A DNA stretch of 64,000 nt, taken from NCBI RefSeq assembly GCF_024757985.1, contig NZ_CP103289.1, positions 2,294,001 through 2,358,000 of the forward strand, in the 5' to 3' direction. Below the pieces are notes generated by a model, which was given only the letters and a program-made list of their open reading frames with translations, did not search any database and had not been told where the DNA came from. This DNA is from Cellulomonas sp. NS3 (lineage in GTDB: Bacteria; Actinomycetota; Actinomycetes; Actinomycetales; Cellulomonadaceae). This document shows, piece after piece, positions 53,204 to 61,434 of the stretch; the first letter of the stretch is position 1, and each line of letters starts with the position of its first letter. Position numbers and translations under genes: made by a program.

Positions 53204-53242
53204 TCGAAGCGGTTCGACGCCATCGAGGCCTCGAAACCTTTC
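53204..53242. promoter_or_regulatory. Operator-like palindrome cluster between xyloglucanase and SARP regulator
   Basis: Three adjacent palindromes: TCGAAGCGGTTCGA (53204-53217, perfect 5-base arms), TCGAGGCCTCGA (53223-53234, perfect) and GAAACCTTTC (53233-53242, GAAA/TTTC arms), the outer two resembling LacI-family sites with central G/C pair. They lie 75-110 bases upstream of the xyloglucanase ATG and 120-160 upstream of the regulator ATG. TACTGT at 53286-53291 is a candidate -10 for the regulator. Confidence 0.55.
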
Positions 53243-53362
53243 AGCGCCACCCCAAGCGCCCATTCCCCCCGAAACGCCCAGCCGATACTGTGCACCGGTA
53301 CGCGGCACGAGGGGCACGAGGGCAGTTGCAACGACGCAACGGGACACCCAGGCGAGGTGCGT

Positions 53363-56300
53363 ATGACGACATCAGGCCACCCGGCCCTGCTGCGCAGCCG
53401 CACCTGGCCACCCCCCGCACCCCCCCTGCACCGCCCCCACCTCCTCCGCTCCCTCCTCGGGCCCGACGCTCCACCCCTCGCCGCGCTCGTCGCCCCCGCC
53501 GGCTGGGGCAAGACCACCCTCCTCGCCGACGTCACCACGACGAGCACCGGCGCTCGCGGCTGGCTGACCCTCGACGCCGGCCTGCGTGACCCCGCCGCCC
53601 TTCTCGCGCACCTGCGACACGCGTGCACCGAGCTCACCGCCACGCGCGAGCCGTGGACCACCGCGGAGCACGCCGTGGCCGCGCTGCACGAGCCCGGCCC
53701 GCCCGGGGTGCTCGTGCTCGACGACCTGCACACCCTCGGCGCCGGCCCCGCCGCGGACGTCGTGACGCTCCTGCTGCGCCACCAGCCCGCCCGCCTGCGG
53801 GTGCTGCTCGCCTCGCGGACCACGCCCGCGGCCCTCCTGACCCGGAGGCTGCGCGGCACCGCGACCCAGCTGGACGCGGACGACCTGCGCCTGCGGTCGT
53901 GGGAGGTCGCCGAGCTCGCCCGGATCCACGGCGGCCCCGTCGCGGCGTCGGACACCGACGAGCTGGTGCGCCGCACGGGCGGCTGGCCCGCCGGGGTCGA
54001 GCTGTTCCACCTCGCGACCCGCCGCCTGCCCGCGTCACGCCGGCGCTCCGTCGCGGGGGAGGGCACCGACCTCGAGCACGAGTACCTGGACCGGCACGTC
54101 CTCGGCGACCTCCCGGACGCGACGCGCGAGGTCCTCGTCACGACGAGCGTCCTCGCGCACCTGACGGTCGCGCGCTGCACCGCGCTGCTCGACACGGACG
54201 GCGCACGGCAGCACCTCGACACCGCGCACGGACTCGGTCTCCTGACCGCCGAGCCCGGCGACCCCGGCCGGCTCCGGCTGACCGAGCCACTGCGCGCCCA
54301 CCTCCTCGCCGCGCTCGCGCACCGGGACGGCCCCGCACGCACCCGCGCCCTGCACGCCGCCGCGGCGCACCTCGCGGCCGCCGACGGCGACCCGCACGAC
54401 GCGCTCGACGCCGCGTGCCGCGCGCACGACCACGCCACGGTGCACCACCTCCTCGCCGTCGACGGCCCGGCGCTCGCCCGGCGCCCCGGTCCCTGGCTCG
54501 ACGCGCTGCCCGACGTGCTGCGCGCGAGCGACCCGTGGGCGGTCCTCGCGCTCGCGCGCCGCCACCTCGCCGAGGGCGACCTGCGACAGGCCTCGAGCGC
54601 CTACCGCACCGCGCTCGAGCACGCCGCGACCCCGGCCGACCGCGCGGGGGTCCAGCGCGAGCTCGCGTGCGTCTCCGCCTGGGTCCCGGGAGCCGACCGG
54701 CTGGCCGTCCGGCGCGAGCCCGCCCGCGCCGCGCTCGTGACCCCCGACCGCAGCCGCGCCGGCGTCGCCGCCGGAGACCCGCCGACCCTCGTCCCCGCGC
54801 TCGCCGAGCTCGTCGCGGGAGACCCCGGCCGCGCCGCCGCGCAGCTCGGCGCTCTCCTCGACGCCGGCACCGTCCCGCCCGTCGTCGAGGCGCTCGCCCT
54901 GCTCGCACGCGCGGCCGCACTGAGCCTCACGGGGGACGCCGCCGCGCACGACGCCCGCACCCGCGCCACCACCGCCGCGCACCTGCTCCGCAGCGCCGCC
55001 CTCGAGCGGCTCGCCGACGGCCTCGAGCTCGCCTGCCGTCCGCGCCCGCACCCACGCGCGCTGCAGCACCTCACGGCGAGCGCCGAGACCGCCGGCGACG
55101 ACTGGGGCGCCGCGGTGCTGGGGCTCCTCGCGCTGTGCGCCGACGTCGTGCGGCGGAGCTCGACCCCCGAGGACGCCGACGACGTCCGCGCCCGGTTCGA
55201 GGCCCTCGGCGCACCGGCCCTCGCCGCCTGGTGCACCGCCCTCGCCGTGGTCGCCCACGCGCACGCGACCGCACGGGCCACGCCGCGGACCGCCGGCCGG
55301 CACTGCGAGACCGGCGTGCCGGACGCAGCCCCCGGCGAGCGTGCACCGCGCCTGACCGGGGTACCCGCCGCACTCGTCCGGCTGGCCCGCACCGCAGGCG
55401 CGACCGACCACGCGACGTCCCCGCCCGGCCCGCCGCGCACCCCGGCGCGCGTCCCGGCGGACGGCGGCGTGGACGGCGGTGCGGACGACCGGCCCCCCAC
55501 CGCCGGGACAGGCGCGCCCCTCGCACCGTCCGGGCGCAGCTGGCTGGACGCGGTCGCCCGGTCCCTCGAGGCACCCGGACGCGCCCGCCCGCCCGCCCCG
55601 GCCGGGTCCGCCGGCGTCGTGCCCCTCACCGCAGCCCGCCGCGTGGCGACCCACGGAGCGGGACCCGCGCACGCGCGGACCGAGCACGCCCGGCTCCAGC
55701 CCCGCGGCCCCGTCGCCGCCGTCGACCTCGCGACGCGACCGCACGCACTCGTCCCACCCGCGCCCTCCCCGCTGCCGCCCCTCGCGCGCCGGACGCGCCT
55801 CGTCGTGCGCTGCCTCGGAGGCTTCTCGCTCGTGCGCGACGGCCGCCCCGTCTCCCTCACGCACCTGCGCCCGCAGCACCAGGCCCTCCTGCGGGCGCTG
55901 TGCGCGCACGCCGGCGCCCCCGTGAACCGCGACCGGCTGCTCGAGTGGTTCTGGCCCGGGCGCGACCCGGAACGCGCCCAGCACAGCCTCCAGGTCGCCG
56001 TCAGCGAGCTGCGCAAGCTCCTCGAGCCGGCCACCGCGGGCGCTCGCGGCTCGGTCATCTGCCGGGACGCCGGGGGGTACGGGCTCCAGCTCGGCCCGGA
56101 CGACGAGCACGACGCGCGGACGTTCGAGCGGCTCCTGCACGACGCCCGGATCTCCGCTGACGGCGCCGCGGGGACCGCGCTCTACCAGGCGGCGGTCGAC
56201 GCGTACCCCGCCGACCTCCTGCCCGACGACGGGGTGAGCGAGTGGGTGGTGCACGAGCGCGAGCGGCTGCGCAGCTCCGCGGTGTCCGCGTGCCGGGTGC

Positions 56301-56626
56301 TGGCCGACCGGCACGCCCGCGCCGGCGACCACGCGGCGGCGATCCAGGTGTGCCGCCGGGGTCTGGCCGTCGACGCCTACCAGGACGGTCTGTGGCAGCG
56401 TCTCGCGCTCTCGCTCGACGAGGCCGGCGAGCCGGCGGCGGCCGCGGCGGCGCGGCGCGCGTACGCCGGGATCCTGCGCGAGCTCGACGTCCTCGTCGGG
56501 CCGGGGCCCGGGCGGCCGGCGGCGGCCGGGCGAGCGGTCGAGGACCCGCCCCGCACCGCGCCGGTCCGCGCCGTCCGTGCGGCCGGCCCGCTGGTCGCCT
56601 CGGCGCCGAGGCGCGCGCCGTCCTGA
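53363..56626 (+). CDS. Large MalT/SARP-type transcriptional regulator
   Basis: A 1087-residue regulator. N-terminal NTPase of the MalT/STAND type with Walker A APAGWGKTTLL at 44-54 and VLVLDDLHTLG; helical TPR-like middle (about 250-600); a Pro/Ala-rich segment (about 640-805); and at about 812-890 a winged-helix SARP DNA-binding domain (LVVRCLGGFSLVRDGRPVSL, then RDRLLEWFWPGRDPERAQHS) followed by a bacterial transcriptional activator domain to about 1050. Divergent from the xyloglucanase, with the palindrome cluster between. A role in polysaccharide regulation is inference. Confidence 0.9.
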   Translation: MTTSGHPALLRSRTWPPPAPPLHRPHLLRSLLGPDAPPLAALVAPAGWGKTTLLADVTTTSTGARGWLTLDAGLRDPAALLAHLRHACTELTATREPWTTAEHAVAALHEPGPPGVLVLDDLHTLGAGPAADVVTLLLRHQPARLRVLLASRTTPAALLTRRLRGTATQLDADDLRLRSWEVAELARIHGGPVAASDTDELVRRTGGWPAGVELFHLATRRLPASRRRSVAGEGTDLEHEYLDRHVLGDLPDATREVLVTTSVLAHLTVARCTALLDTDGARQHLDTAHGLGLLTAEPGDPGRLRLTEPLRAHLLAALAHRDGPARTRALHAAAAHLAAADGDPHDALDAACRAHDHATVHHLLAVDGPALARRPGPWLDALPDVLRASDPWAVLALARRHLAEGDLRQASSAYRTALEHAATPADRAGVQRELACVSAWVPGADRLAVRREPARAALVTPDRSRAGVAAGDPPTLVPALAELVAGDPGRAAAQLGALLDAGTVPPVVEALALLARAAALSLTGDAAAHDARTRATTAAHLLRSAALERLADGLELACRPRPHPRALQHLTASAETAGDDWGAAVLGLLALCADVVRRSSTPEDADDVRARFEALGAPALAAWCTALAVVAHAHATARATPRTAGRHCETGVPDAAPGERAPRLTGVPAALVRLARTAGATDHATSPPGPPRTPARVPADGGVDGGADDRPPTAGTGAPLAPSGRSWLDAVARSLEAPGRARPPAPAGSAGVVPLTAARRVATHGAGPAHARTEHARLQPRGPVAAVDLATRPHALVPPAPSPLPPLARRTRLVVRCLGGFSLVRDGRPVSLTHLRPQHQALLRALCAHAGAPVNRDRLLEWFWPGRDPERAQHSLQVAVSELRKLLEPATAGARGSVICRDAGGYGLQLGPDDEHDARTFERLLHDARISADGAAGTALYQAAVDAYPADLLPDDGVSEWVVHERERLRSSAVSACRVLADRHARAGDHAAAIQVCRRGLAVDAYQDGLWQRLALSLDEAGEPAAAAAARRAYAGILRELDVLVGPGPGRPAAAGRAVEDPPRTAPVRAVRAAGPLVASAPRRAPS

Positions 56627-56680
56627 CCACGGTCCGACGGCGCCGCCGGTCGCGACGGCCCGGGCGCGCGCCCTCCGGCC

Positions 56681-57412
56681 CTACGCCAGCCCGTGCCGCA
56701 CGGCGTACGCGACGGCGTGCGAGCGGTTGCGGAGCCCGAACCGACGCGTGATGTCCTGGATCACGGTCTTGACGGTCCGCTCGGAGTAGCAGAGCCGGTG
56801 GGCGATCTCCCGCGTGTCGGAGCCGGCGGCGAGCATCCGCAGGACCTCGATCTCGCGCTCGGAGAGCGCCGGACCTGCACCGGGGCTCGCCGGGGGCGCC
56901 GGGTGGCCCGCACCGTGCACGCCGCCGTGCGCCCCGCCGTGCGCCCCGCCGTGCGCAGCGGCGGGCCGCGCGTGGTCGACGTGCGGCGCCGGGGCGGCGG
57001 CTGCCGCGCGCAGGAGCGCGGCGAGGCTCGACCGGGTCACGTCCCGGCGCCACAGCACGCCCACGACGCCCGCGGACCGCGCGAGCGCGAAGTCGTGGGC
57101 GTCGAGCTCGGTGACCACGAGGACGCGGCGCGGCCGCGGACGACCGGCGGGGTCGGCGGCCGTGAGGTCCTCGGCGCGGACGCGGTCGAGCACGAGGAGC
57201 TGCACGTCGGCGGCCCCGCGCTCCGGGCGCGGCACGAGGACGACGTCGGCGCAGTCGCGCAGGAGCGTCTCGAGGCCGGCGGCGCTGAGAACGTCGTCGC
57301 AGTGCACGGCCACGTGGACGCGGGGGAGCGGCTCGGCGCGCAGGTGGGGGGTGCGGTCGCCCGCGGGGGCGGCGGTGCGGGTCGGTGTCGGACGCGTGGC
57401 GGTCGTCGTCAT
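56681..57412 (-). CDS. LuxR/NarL-type regulator with degenerate receiver
   Basis: A 243-residue protein. Residues about 30-150 resemble a response-regulator receiver (VHVAVHCDDVLSAAGLETLL, VQLLVLDRV, RVLVVTELDAHDFALARSAG) with CDD and LVLD in the acidic positions but no clear switch Lys. A Gly/His-rich linker (GGAHGGAHGGVHGAGH) follows, then a LuxR HTH at about 182-243 (ALSEREIEVLRMLAAGSDTR, SERTVKTVIQDITRRFGLRN). ATG at 57412; TTG at 57439 is also in frame. Convergent with the SARP regulator. Confidence 0.88.
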   Translation of the reverse strand: MTTTATRPTPTRTAAPAGDRTPHLRAEPLPRVHVAVHCDDVLSAAGLETLLRDCADVVLVPRPERGAADVQLLVLDRVRAEDLTAADPAGRPRPRRVLVVTELDAHDFALARSAGVVGVLWRRDVTRSSLAALLRAAAAAPAPHVDHARPAAAHGGAHGGAHGGVHGAGHPAPPASPGAGPALSEREIEVLRMLAAGSDTREIAHRLCYSERTVKTVIQDITRRFGLRNRSHAVAYAVRHGLA

Positions 57413-57643
57413 GGGGGCAGCGTGTCCGACACCGCTCAACAGGGGCTCAACACGGTGTCAACGGGCTCGAGAAACCGATCACGCGTCCAGGTGCGTACGC
57501 AATAACGGAAACAGGCGCCAACAGGGGCGCACAGGAAGACACAATGACAGCAGGGGAGGGCCCGGGCTCACGCCCGACCACCGGCGCAGGCTGGCGGGTC
57601 GGGGACGGATGCGCCCGCACGCCGGAGACGGTAGAACGAGACC
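57413..57643. other. Divergent promoter region with less GC-rich stretch
   Basis: 231 bases between two divergent genes, including an AT-richer segment around 57470-57545 (GAAACCGATCACG, GTACGCAATAACGG). GTGTC-C-GACAC at 57422-57432 is a short palindrome ten bases before the LuxR gene, and GCTCAACA occurs twice (57435 and 57450). These are candidate regulatory sites; no known consensus. Confidence 0.35.
57632..57637 (+). promoter_or_regulatory. Leaderless -10 box of the small acidic protein
   Basis: TAGAAC seven bases before the transcription start that would be the A of the ATG at 57644; no Shine-Dalgarno. Confidence 0.4.
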
Positions 57644-57853
57644 ATGAGCACCGTCCCGCGCGACCTGACGTCCGACACCGCCGCCGACCACCGCGCCGAG
57701 CGCCCCCTGACCGAGGCCGAGGCGTTCGCCGGGGACGCCCGGACCGGGGGAGACCCGAGCCGCGCGCCGCACTCGCTCTCCGCGACGGAGCAGCAGGCCG
57801 ACGACGAGGCGATCGCCGCCGCGGACGAGTGGGACGACCCCGCGCGCCTCTGA
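57644..57853 (+). CDS. Small acidic hypothetical protein
   Basis: A 69-residue hydrophilic protein rich in Asp, Glu and Ala, starting MSTVPRDLTSDTAADHRAER and ending ADEWDDPARL. No domain is recognised. Third-position G/C use is normal for the genome. Monocistronic: a candidate leaderless promoter just upstream and a very strong terminator ten bases downstream. Confidence 0.75.
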   Translation: MSTVPRDLTSDTAADHRAERPLTEAEAFAGDARTGGDPSRAPHSLSATEQQADDEAIAAADEWDDPARL

Positions 57854-57862
57854 CGGACCCCC

Positions 57863-57908
57863 ACGCACGGATGCGCCTGACCCCTCACCGGGGGTCGGGC
57901 GCATCCGT
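57863..57908. terminator. Very strong bidirectional terminator
   Basis: Inverted repeat of about 20 pairs with one G-U, arms GCACGGATGCGCC and GGCGCATCCGTG plus GACCCC/GGGGTC, and a 6-base loop. It lies between the small ORF and the App1 gene on the other strand. Confidence 0.85.
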
Positions 57909-57949
57909 GTGCAGGCAGGACCGTCCGGGCGGGGGACGGCCGGGCCGGC

Positions 57950-59059
57950 TCAGGTCAGGGCGACGCCCCGCGTCCGCCACTCCTCCAGGATCGCCGTGCC
58001 GTCGGCGCCCTGGACGACCGGCACGCCCTCGGCCTGCGTGCGGCCCTCCGCGCGGTTCGCCTGGTCGGTCGACGTCGGCGCGCCGTGCGCGAGGACGTGC
58101 TCGGCACCGGTCAGCTGACGGATCACCACCGCGTGCACGCGGTCGGGCCGCTCGCGCACGAGACTCGCGTAGATCTCCGGGTCGTGCTGCCCGTCGTCGC
58201 CCACGAGCACCCAGCGCATGTCGGGGAAGTCGCGCACGAGCCGGCGCAGCGTCTGGTTCTTGTGCTCCTGCCCGCTGCGGAACCACCCGGTGTTCGTGGG
58301 TCCCCAGTCGGTCAGCATGAGGGGCCCGACGGGGTACTGGTGCCGGCGGATGAACCGCCCGAGGGTCGGCGCCGCGTTCCAGGCCCCCGTCGACAGGTAG
58401 ATCACGGGCATGTTCGGGCGGTCGGTCAGCAGCGCGCGGTACAGCGCCGCCATGCCGGGGACCGGCTCACGCGCGTTCTCGTGCCGCACGAAGCTGTTCC
58501 ACGCGGCGATCAGCGGACGCGGCAGGCGCGTCACCATGATCGTGTCGTCGATGTCGCTCACGAGCCCGTAGGGCGTCGTGGGGTCGATCACGAGCACGGG
58601 CACCGACTGGCTCGCACCGCCCTCCGCCCGCACGGTGACGTCGTGCCACCCCGGCGCGAGGTCGGCCTCGACCACCGCGTCGATGTAGCCGCCGCGGTCC
58701 GCGACGGCGGTGGACGTGCGGCCCGAGACCTCGATCTCGACACGGGCCTCCGGCACCTGGGCGGTCGTGAAGGACCGCCAGCCCCGGACCGCACCGACGT
58801 CGCGCGCCTCACGCTCGCTCGTCGCCGTCCCGGCCCCGGGCAGCTCGGCGTCGGGCACCGCGGGGGAGGCGAGGAGCACGCGCGCGAGCACGCGGACCCA
58901 CCCCGCCGACGAGCCGTACCCGACGTAGGGCTCGACGCGGGCGGTCCACCCGCGGCCGGACAACCAGCGCGCGACCCGCCGGTTGAGCGCGTCCTCGTAG
59001 CGCGCCGCGCGGTGCGGGCGCTGGGTCGTGGTCGCGGCGGGTCGCGCGTGGTGCGTCAT
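57950..59059 (-). CDS. App1-like phosphatidate phosphatase domain protein
   Basis: A 369-residue protein whose second half is the App1 (DUF2183) domain: PYGLVSDIDDTIMVTRLPRP with the HAD-like DxDDT motif, PVIYLSTGAWNAAPTLGRF, LMLTDWGPTNTGWFRSGQEH and WVLVGDDGQHDPEIY. In yeast App1 dephosphorylates phosphatidate; bacterial members are uncharacterised. The N-terminal half is a beta-rich region without clear family. ATG eight bases after the Dps stop, so the two are an operon. Confidence 0.9.
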   Translation of the reverse strand: MTHHARPAATTTQRPHRAARYEDALNRRVARWLSGRGWTARVEPYVGYGSSAGWVRVLARVLLASPAVPDAELPGAGTATSEREARDVGAVRGWRSFTTAQVPEARVEIEVSGRTSTAVADRGGYIDAVVEADLAPGWHDVTVRAEGGASQSVPVLVIDPTTPYGLVSDIDDTIMVTRLPRPLIAAWNSFVRHENAREPVPGMAALYRALLTDRPNMPVIYLSTGAWNAAPTLGRFIRRHQYPVGPLMLTDWGPTNTGWFRSGQEHKNQTLRRLVRDFPDMRWVLVGDDGQHDPEIYASLVRERPDRVHAVVIRQLTGAEHVLAHGAPTSTDQANRAEGRTQAEGVPVVQGADGTAILEEWRTRGVALT

Positions 59060-59067
59060 CGGGGTGC

Positions 59068-59652
59068 TCAGCGGTCCGCCGCGCCCTTGGCGGCCGAGCC
59101 GGCCTTGCCCGCCGCCGACTTCTCGGTCGTCGCGCCGTCGGTGCTCAGCACGCCGCCGGCGGACTCGAGGTGGGCGCGCACGAACCAGTGGAACAGCTCG
59201 AGCTCGTGCAGGTGCCCGACGAGCAGATCGTTCGTGACGTCGTCGAGCTCCTCGGTGTCCTTCGCCGCCTTGCGGTGGTCCGTGATCACGCCCTGGTACA
59301 CCTCGTCGAGCGCACCCAGGTGCTCGATCGCGCCCGCACGGCCGATGGAGTAGTCGTCCCAGGTCCGCTCGGCCACGAGGGCGCCCGGCGTGCCGCGCGG
59401 CGGGACGCCCAGCGTCGCGATGCGCTCGGCGACGGCGTCGACCATCGCGCGCACCGCCTCGACCTGCGGGTCGAGCATCTCGTGGACCGCGATGAAGTGC
59501 GGGCCGACGACGTTCCAGTGGATGTGCTTGAGCGTGAGCGCGAGGTCGTTGAGCGCGTTCAGGCGGGTCTGCAGGATCTCGGCGAGCGTGGCGCCGTCCT
59601 CGGGGGTGAGCGACGGCACGGTGAACTTGGGCAGACCTGTACGACGGGCCAT
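59068..59652 (-). CDS. Dps-like ferritin
   Basis: A 194-residue ferritin-like protein: LTLKHIHWNVVGPHFIAVHE with the intersubunit ferroxidase ligands (His-W-N-V and HE, with Asp in MLDPQ), VRAMVDAVAERIATLGV and HELELFHWFVRAHLES. Dps proteins bind DNA and oxidise iron with peroxide. The last 20 residues are Lys/Ala-rich, as in DNA-binding tails. ATG at 59652; a longer frame upstream starts in non-coding sequence. Confidence 0.92.
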   Translation of the reverse strand: MARRTGLPKFTVPSLTPEDGATLAEILQTRLNALNDLALTLKHIHWNVVGPHFIAVHEMLDPQVEAVRAMVDAVAERIATLGVPPRGTPGALVAERTWDDYSIGRAGAIEHLGALDEVYQGVITDHRKAAKDTEELDDVTNDLLVGHLHELELFHWFVRAHLESAGGVLSTDGATTEKSAAGKAGSAAKGAADR

Positions 59653-59886
59653 GGTGGGGTGCCTCCTCGTGTCCGGCGCCGTGCTGGCGCCTGGATTCGT
59701 GTGCCTCCACCGTGCCCTACGAGCGGCGGGGTCGCATCCGGGCGTCACCGCAGGTGCGGAGCCGGTCCCGCCCGCGAGCGCGCAGGTGGGCGCGTCGCGG
59801 GCGGGACCGCGACGCGGCCGTCGGCGACGCTCCTCCGCGCCGGTGGCGGTGGTGGTGGGCCCCGGTCGGAGCGGCCGGGCGAGCGG
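59653..59886. other. Intergenic region upstream of dps
   Basis: 234 bases between the Dps gene and the DUF4126 gene stop. AGGAGGCACC lies six bases before the Dps ATG on the minus strand. I see no gene, terminator or named regulator site otherwise; the sequence is mostly GC-rich low complexity. Confidence 0.35.
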
Positions 59887-60510
59887 TCAGCCGACCCGTG
59901 GCGGCGGGGCCCCGTCGGTCTCCACGCCGGCTGCGGCCGCAGCGGTGCGCCGCCGCCGGAACCGCCACCACACGACCGCGAGCGCGACGACGAGCAGCAG
60001 CACGAGCACCGGGGCGAGGATCGCCGCGAAGGACAGGCCGACGCTCGTGGCGTCCTCGGCGGTGCTCGCCAGCGGGGCGCCGAGACCGAGGGTCGCGGCG
60101 TTGACGACCGGCCGGGCGGTCGCCTTCGCCGCGTGCACGACGAGCGCGAGGACGATCCCGATCACGACGGGCACCCAGCGGCCCGACTCGACGAACGCGC
60201 CCGGGTCGCTGACGACGGCGGTCTGCGAGGACGAGCCGGCGCCGAACGCGATGCCGCCCGCCGCGGGGCGCACGACCATCTGGACGACGTCGTTGACCGA
60301 GTCGACCCCGGGGATCTTGTCGGCGACGACCTCGAGCAGGAGGAGCACCCCGAGCACGACGAGGACCCACCCGTTCGTCAGCCACTCCCACCCGACGGGC
60401 GGGTCGACGAGGCCGGTCCAGCGGCCGAGCAGCCCGATGACGAGCAGCGGGACGTACGCGTTGAGCCCGGCCGCGGTGGCCAGGCCGGTGCCGGTGAGCG
60501 CCTCGAGCAT
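59887..60510 (-). CDS. DUF4126-like membrane protein
   Basis: A 207-residue integral membrane protein with about five hydrophobic segments: LNAYVPLLVIGLLGRWTGLV, WVLVVLGVLLLLEVVADKIP, VPVVIGIVLALVVHAAKAT, FAAILAPVLVLLLVVALAVV, plus AAGGIAFGAG. The conserved-looking DKIPGVDSVNDVVQ segment is typical of DUF4126. Function unknown. ATG at 60510. It follows, on the same strand, the DNA polymerase/ligase pair with 42 bases between. Confidence 0.85.
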   Translation of the reverse strand: MLEALTGTGLATAAGLNAYVPLLVIGLLGRWTGLVDPPVGWEWLTNGWVLVVLGVLLLLEVVADKIPGVDSVNDVVQMVVRPAAGGIAFGAGSSSQTAVVSDPGAFVESGRWVPVVIGIVLALVVHAAKATARPVVNAATLGLGAPLASTAEDATSVGLSFAAILAPVLVLLLVVALAVVWWRFRRRRTAAAAAGVETDGAPPPRVG

Positions 60511-60552
60511 GCGGTCAGCATCCCACCCGGGGGTCCCGGTGCGCGTCCGGTC

Positions 60553-61434
60553 TCAGTCGAGCGGGTCGCCGTCCTCGGCGAGCCGCCGGACGACCTCGTC
60601 GGGTCCGAGCTGCACGAGGCCCGGCCCGATCTCGTCCCACCACCGGGGTGCGGCCACGGTCGGCCGCTCCCGGCCCCGCAGCGAGTACGGCGTGATGGTC
60701 GTCTTCGCCGGGTGGTTCTGGCTCCAGTCGAGCAGGACCTTCCCGCCGCGCAGCTCCTTGCGCATGATCGCCACGACGAGGTCGGGGTGCGCGGCCGCGA
60801 GCTCGTGCGCGACGTCCCGGGCGTAGGCACGGACCTCCAGGACGGTCCGGCGCCCGGGCAGCGGCGCGTAGAGCTGCATGCCCTTGCTGCCCGACGTGAC
60901 CGGCCGGCACTCGAGCCCGTCGGCGCGCAGCCGCTCCCGCACGAGCAGGGCGACCTGGGCGCACGCGTCGAGCCCCGCGGGCGGTCCGGGGTCGAGGTCG
61001 ATCACGAGCCGGTCGGGGTGGCGCACGCCGCCGCGCGGTCCGACGCGCCACTGCGGGGTGTGCAGCTCGAGCGCTCCCTGGTTCGTCGCCCAGACGAGGG
61101 ACGCGAGGTCGTCGAGGAACGGCAGCGTCAGCTCCTTGCCCTCGTCCTCGGCCCCGGGGGCGGCGCGCAGCGTCTGGCGCCGGACCCAGTCGGGCGCCGA
61201 CGCGGGGAGGTTCTTCTCGAAGAATGTCTCGCCGCCGACGGCGCCGGTGAACCGGATGCGGGTCACGGGCCGGTCCTCGAGCTGGCGCAGCAGCGCGGGG
61301 GCGACCTGCGTCACGTAGTGCAGCACCTCGCCCTTCGTCGTCCCGGTCGACGGGTACATGACCCGGTCGAGGTGCGTCAGCCGGACCGGGCGCCCGCCCA
61401 CGTCGACGACCTGGGCGTCGTCCTTCGGCGTCAC
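60553..61434 (-). CDS. LigD-type polymerase/primase domain protein (NHEJ)
   Basis: A 293-residue stand-alone polymerase domain of the archaeo-eukaryotic primase superfamily as in LigD (PolDom): VRLTHLDRVMYPSTGTTKGE, RIRFTGAVGGETFFEKNLP, VIDLDPGPPAGLDACAQ with metal-binding Asp pair and PVTSGSKGMQLYAPL, then AIMRKELRGGKVLLDWSQNH. It fills and extends broken ends during Ku-dependent repair. GTG start overlaps the ligase stop (GTGA), so the two are co-translated; in many species they are one LigD polypeptide. Confidence 0.94.
   Translation of the reverse strand: MTPKDDAQVVDVGGRPVRLTHLDRVMYPSTGTTKGEVLHYVTQVAPALLRQLEDRPVTRIRFTGAVGGETFFEKNLPASAPDWVRRQTLRAAPGAEDEGKELTLPFLDDLASLVWATNQGALELHTPQWRVGPRGGVRHPDRLVIDLDPGPPAGLDACAQVALLVRERLRADGLECRPVTSGSKGMQLYAPLPGRRTVLEVRAYARDVAHELAAAHPDLVVAIMRKELRGGKVLLDWSQNHPAKTTITPYSLRGRERPTVAAPRWWDEIGPGLVQLGPDEVVRRLAEDGDPLD

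Noticed and set aside
53210-53245. tRNA-like T-arm (GGTTCGA)
   Set aside because: No acceptor or anticodon stems around it; better explained as a palindromic operator.
57385-58320. Plus-strand open frame of 311 codons across the small acidic gene and App1
   Set aside because: Off-frame reading through two supported genes and the terminator.
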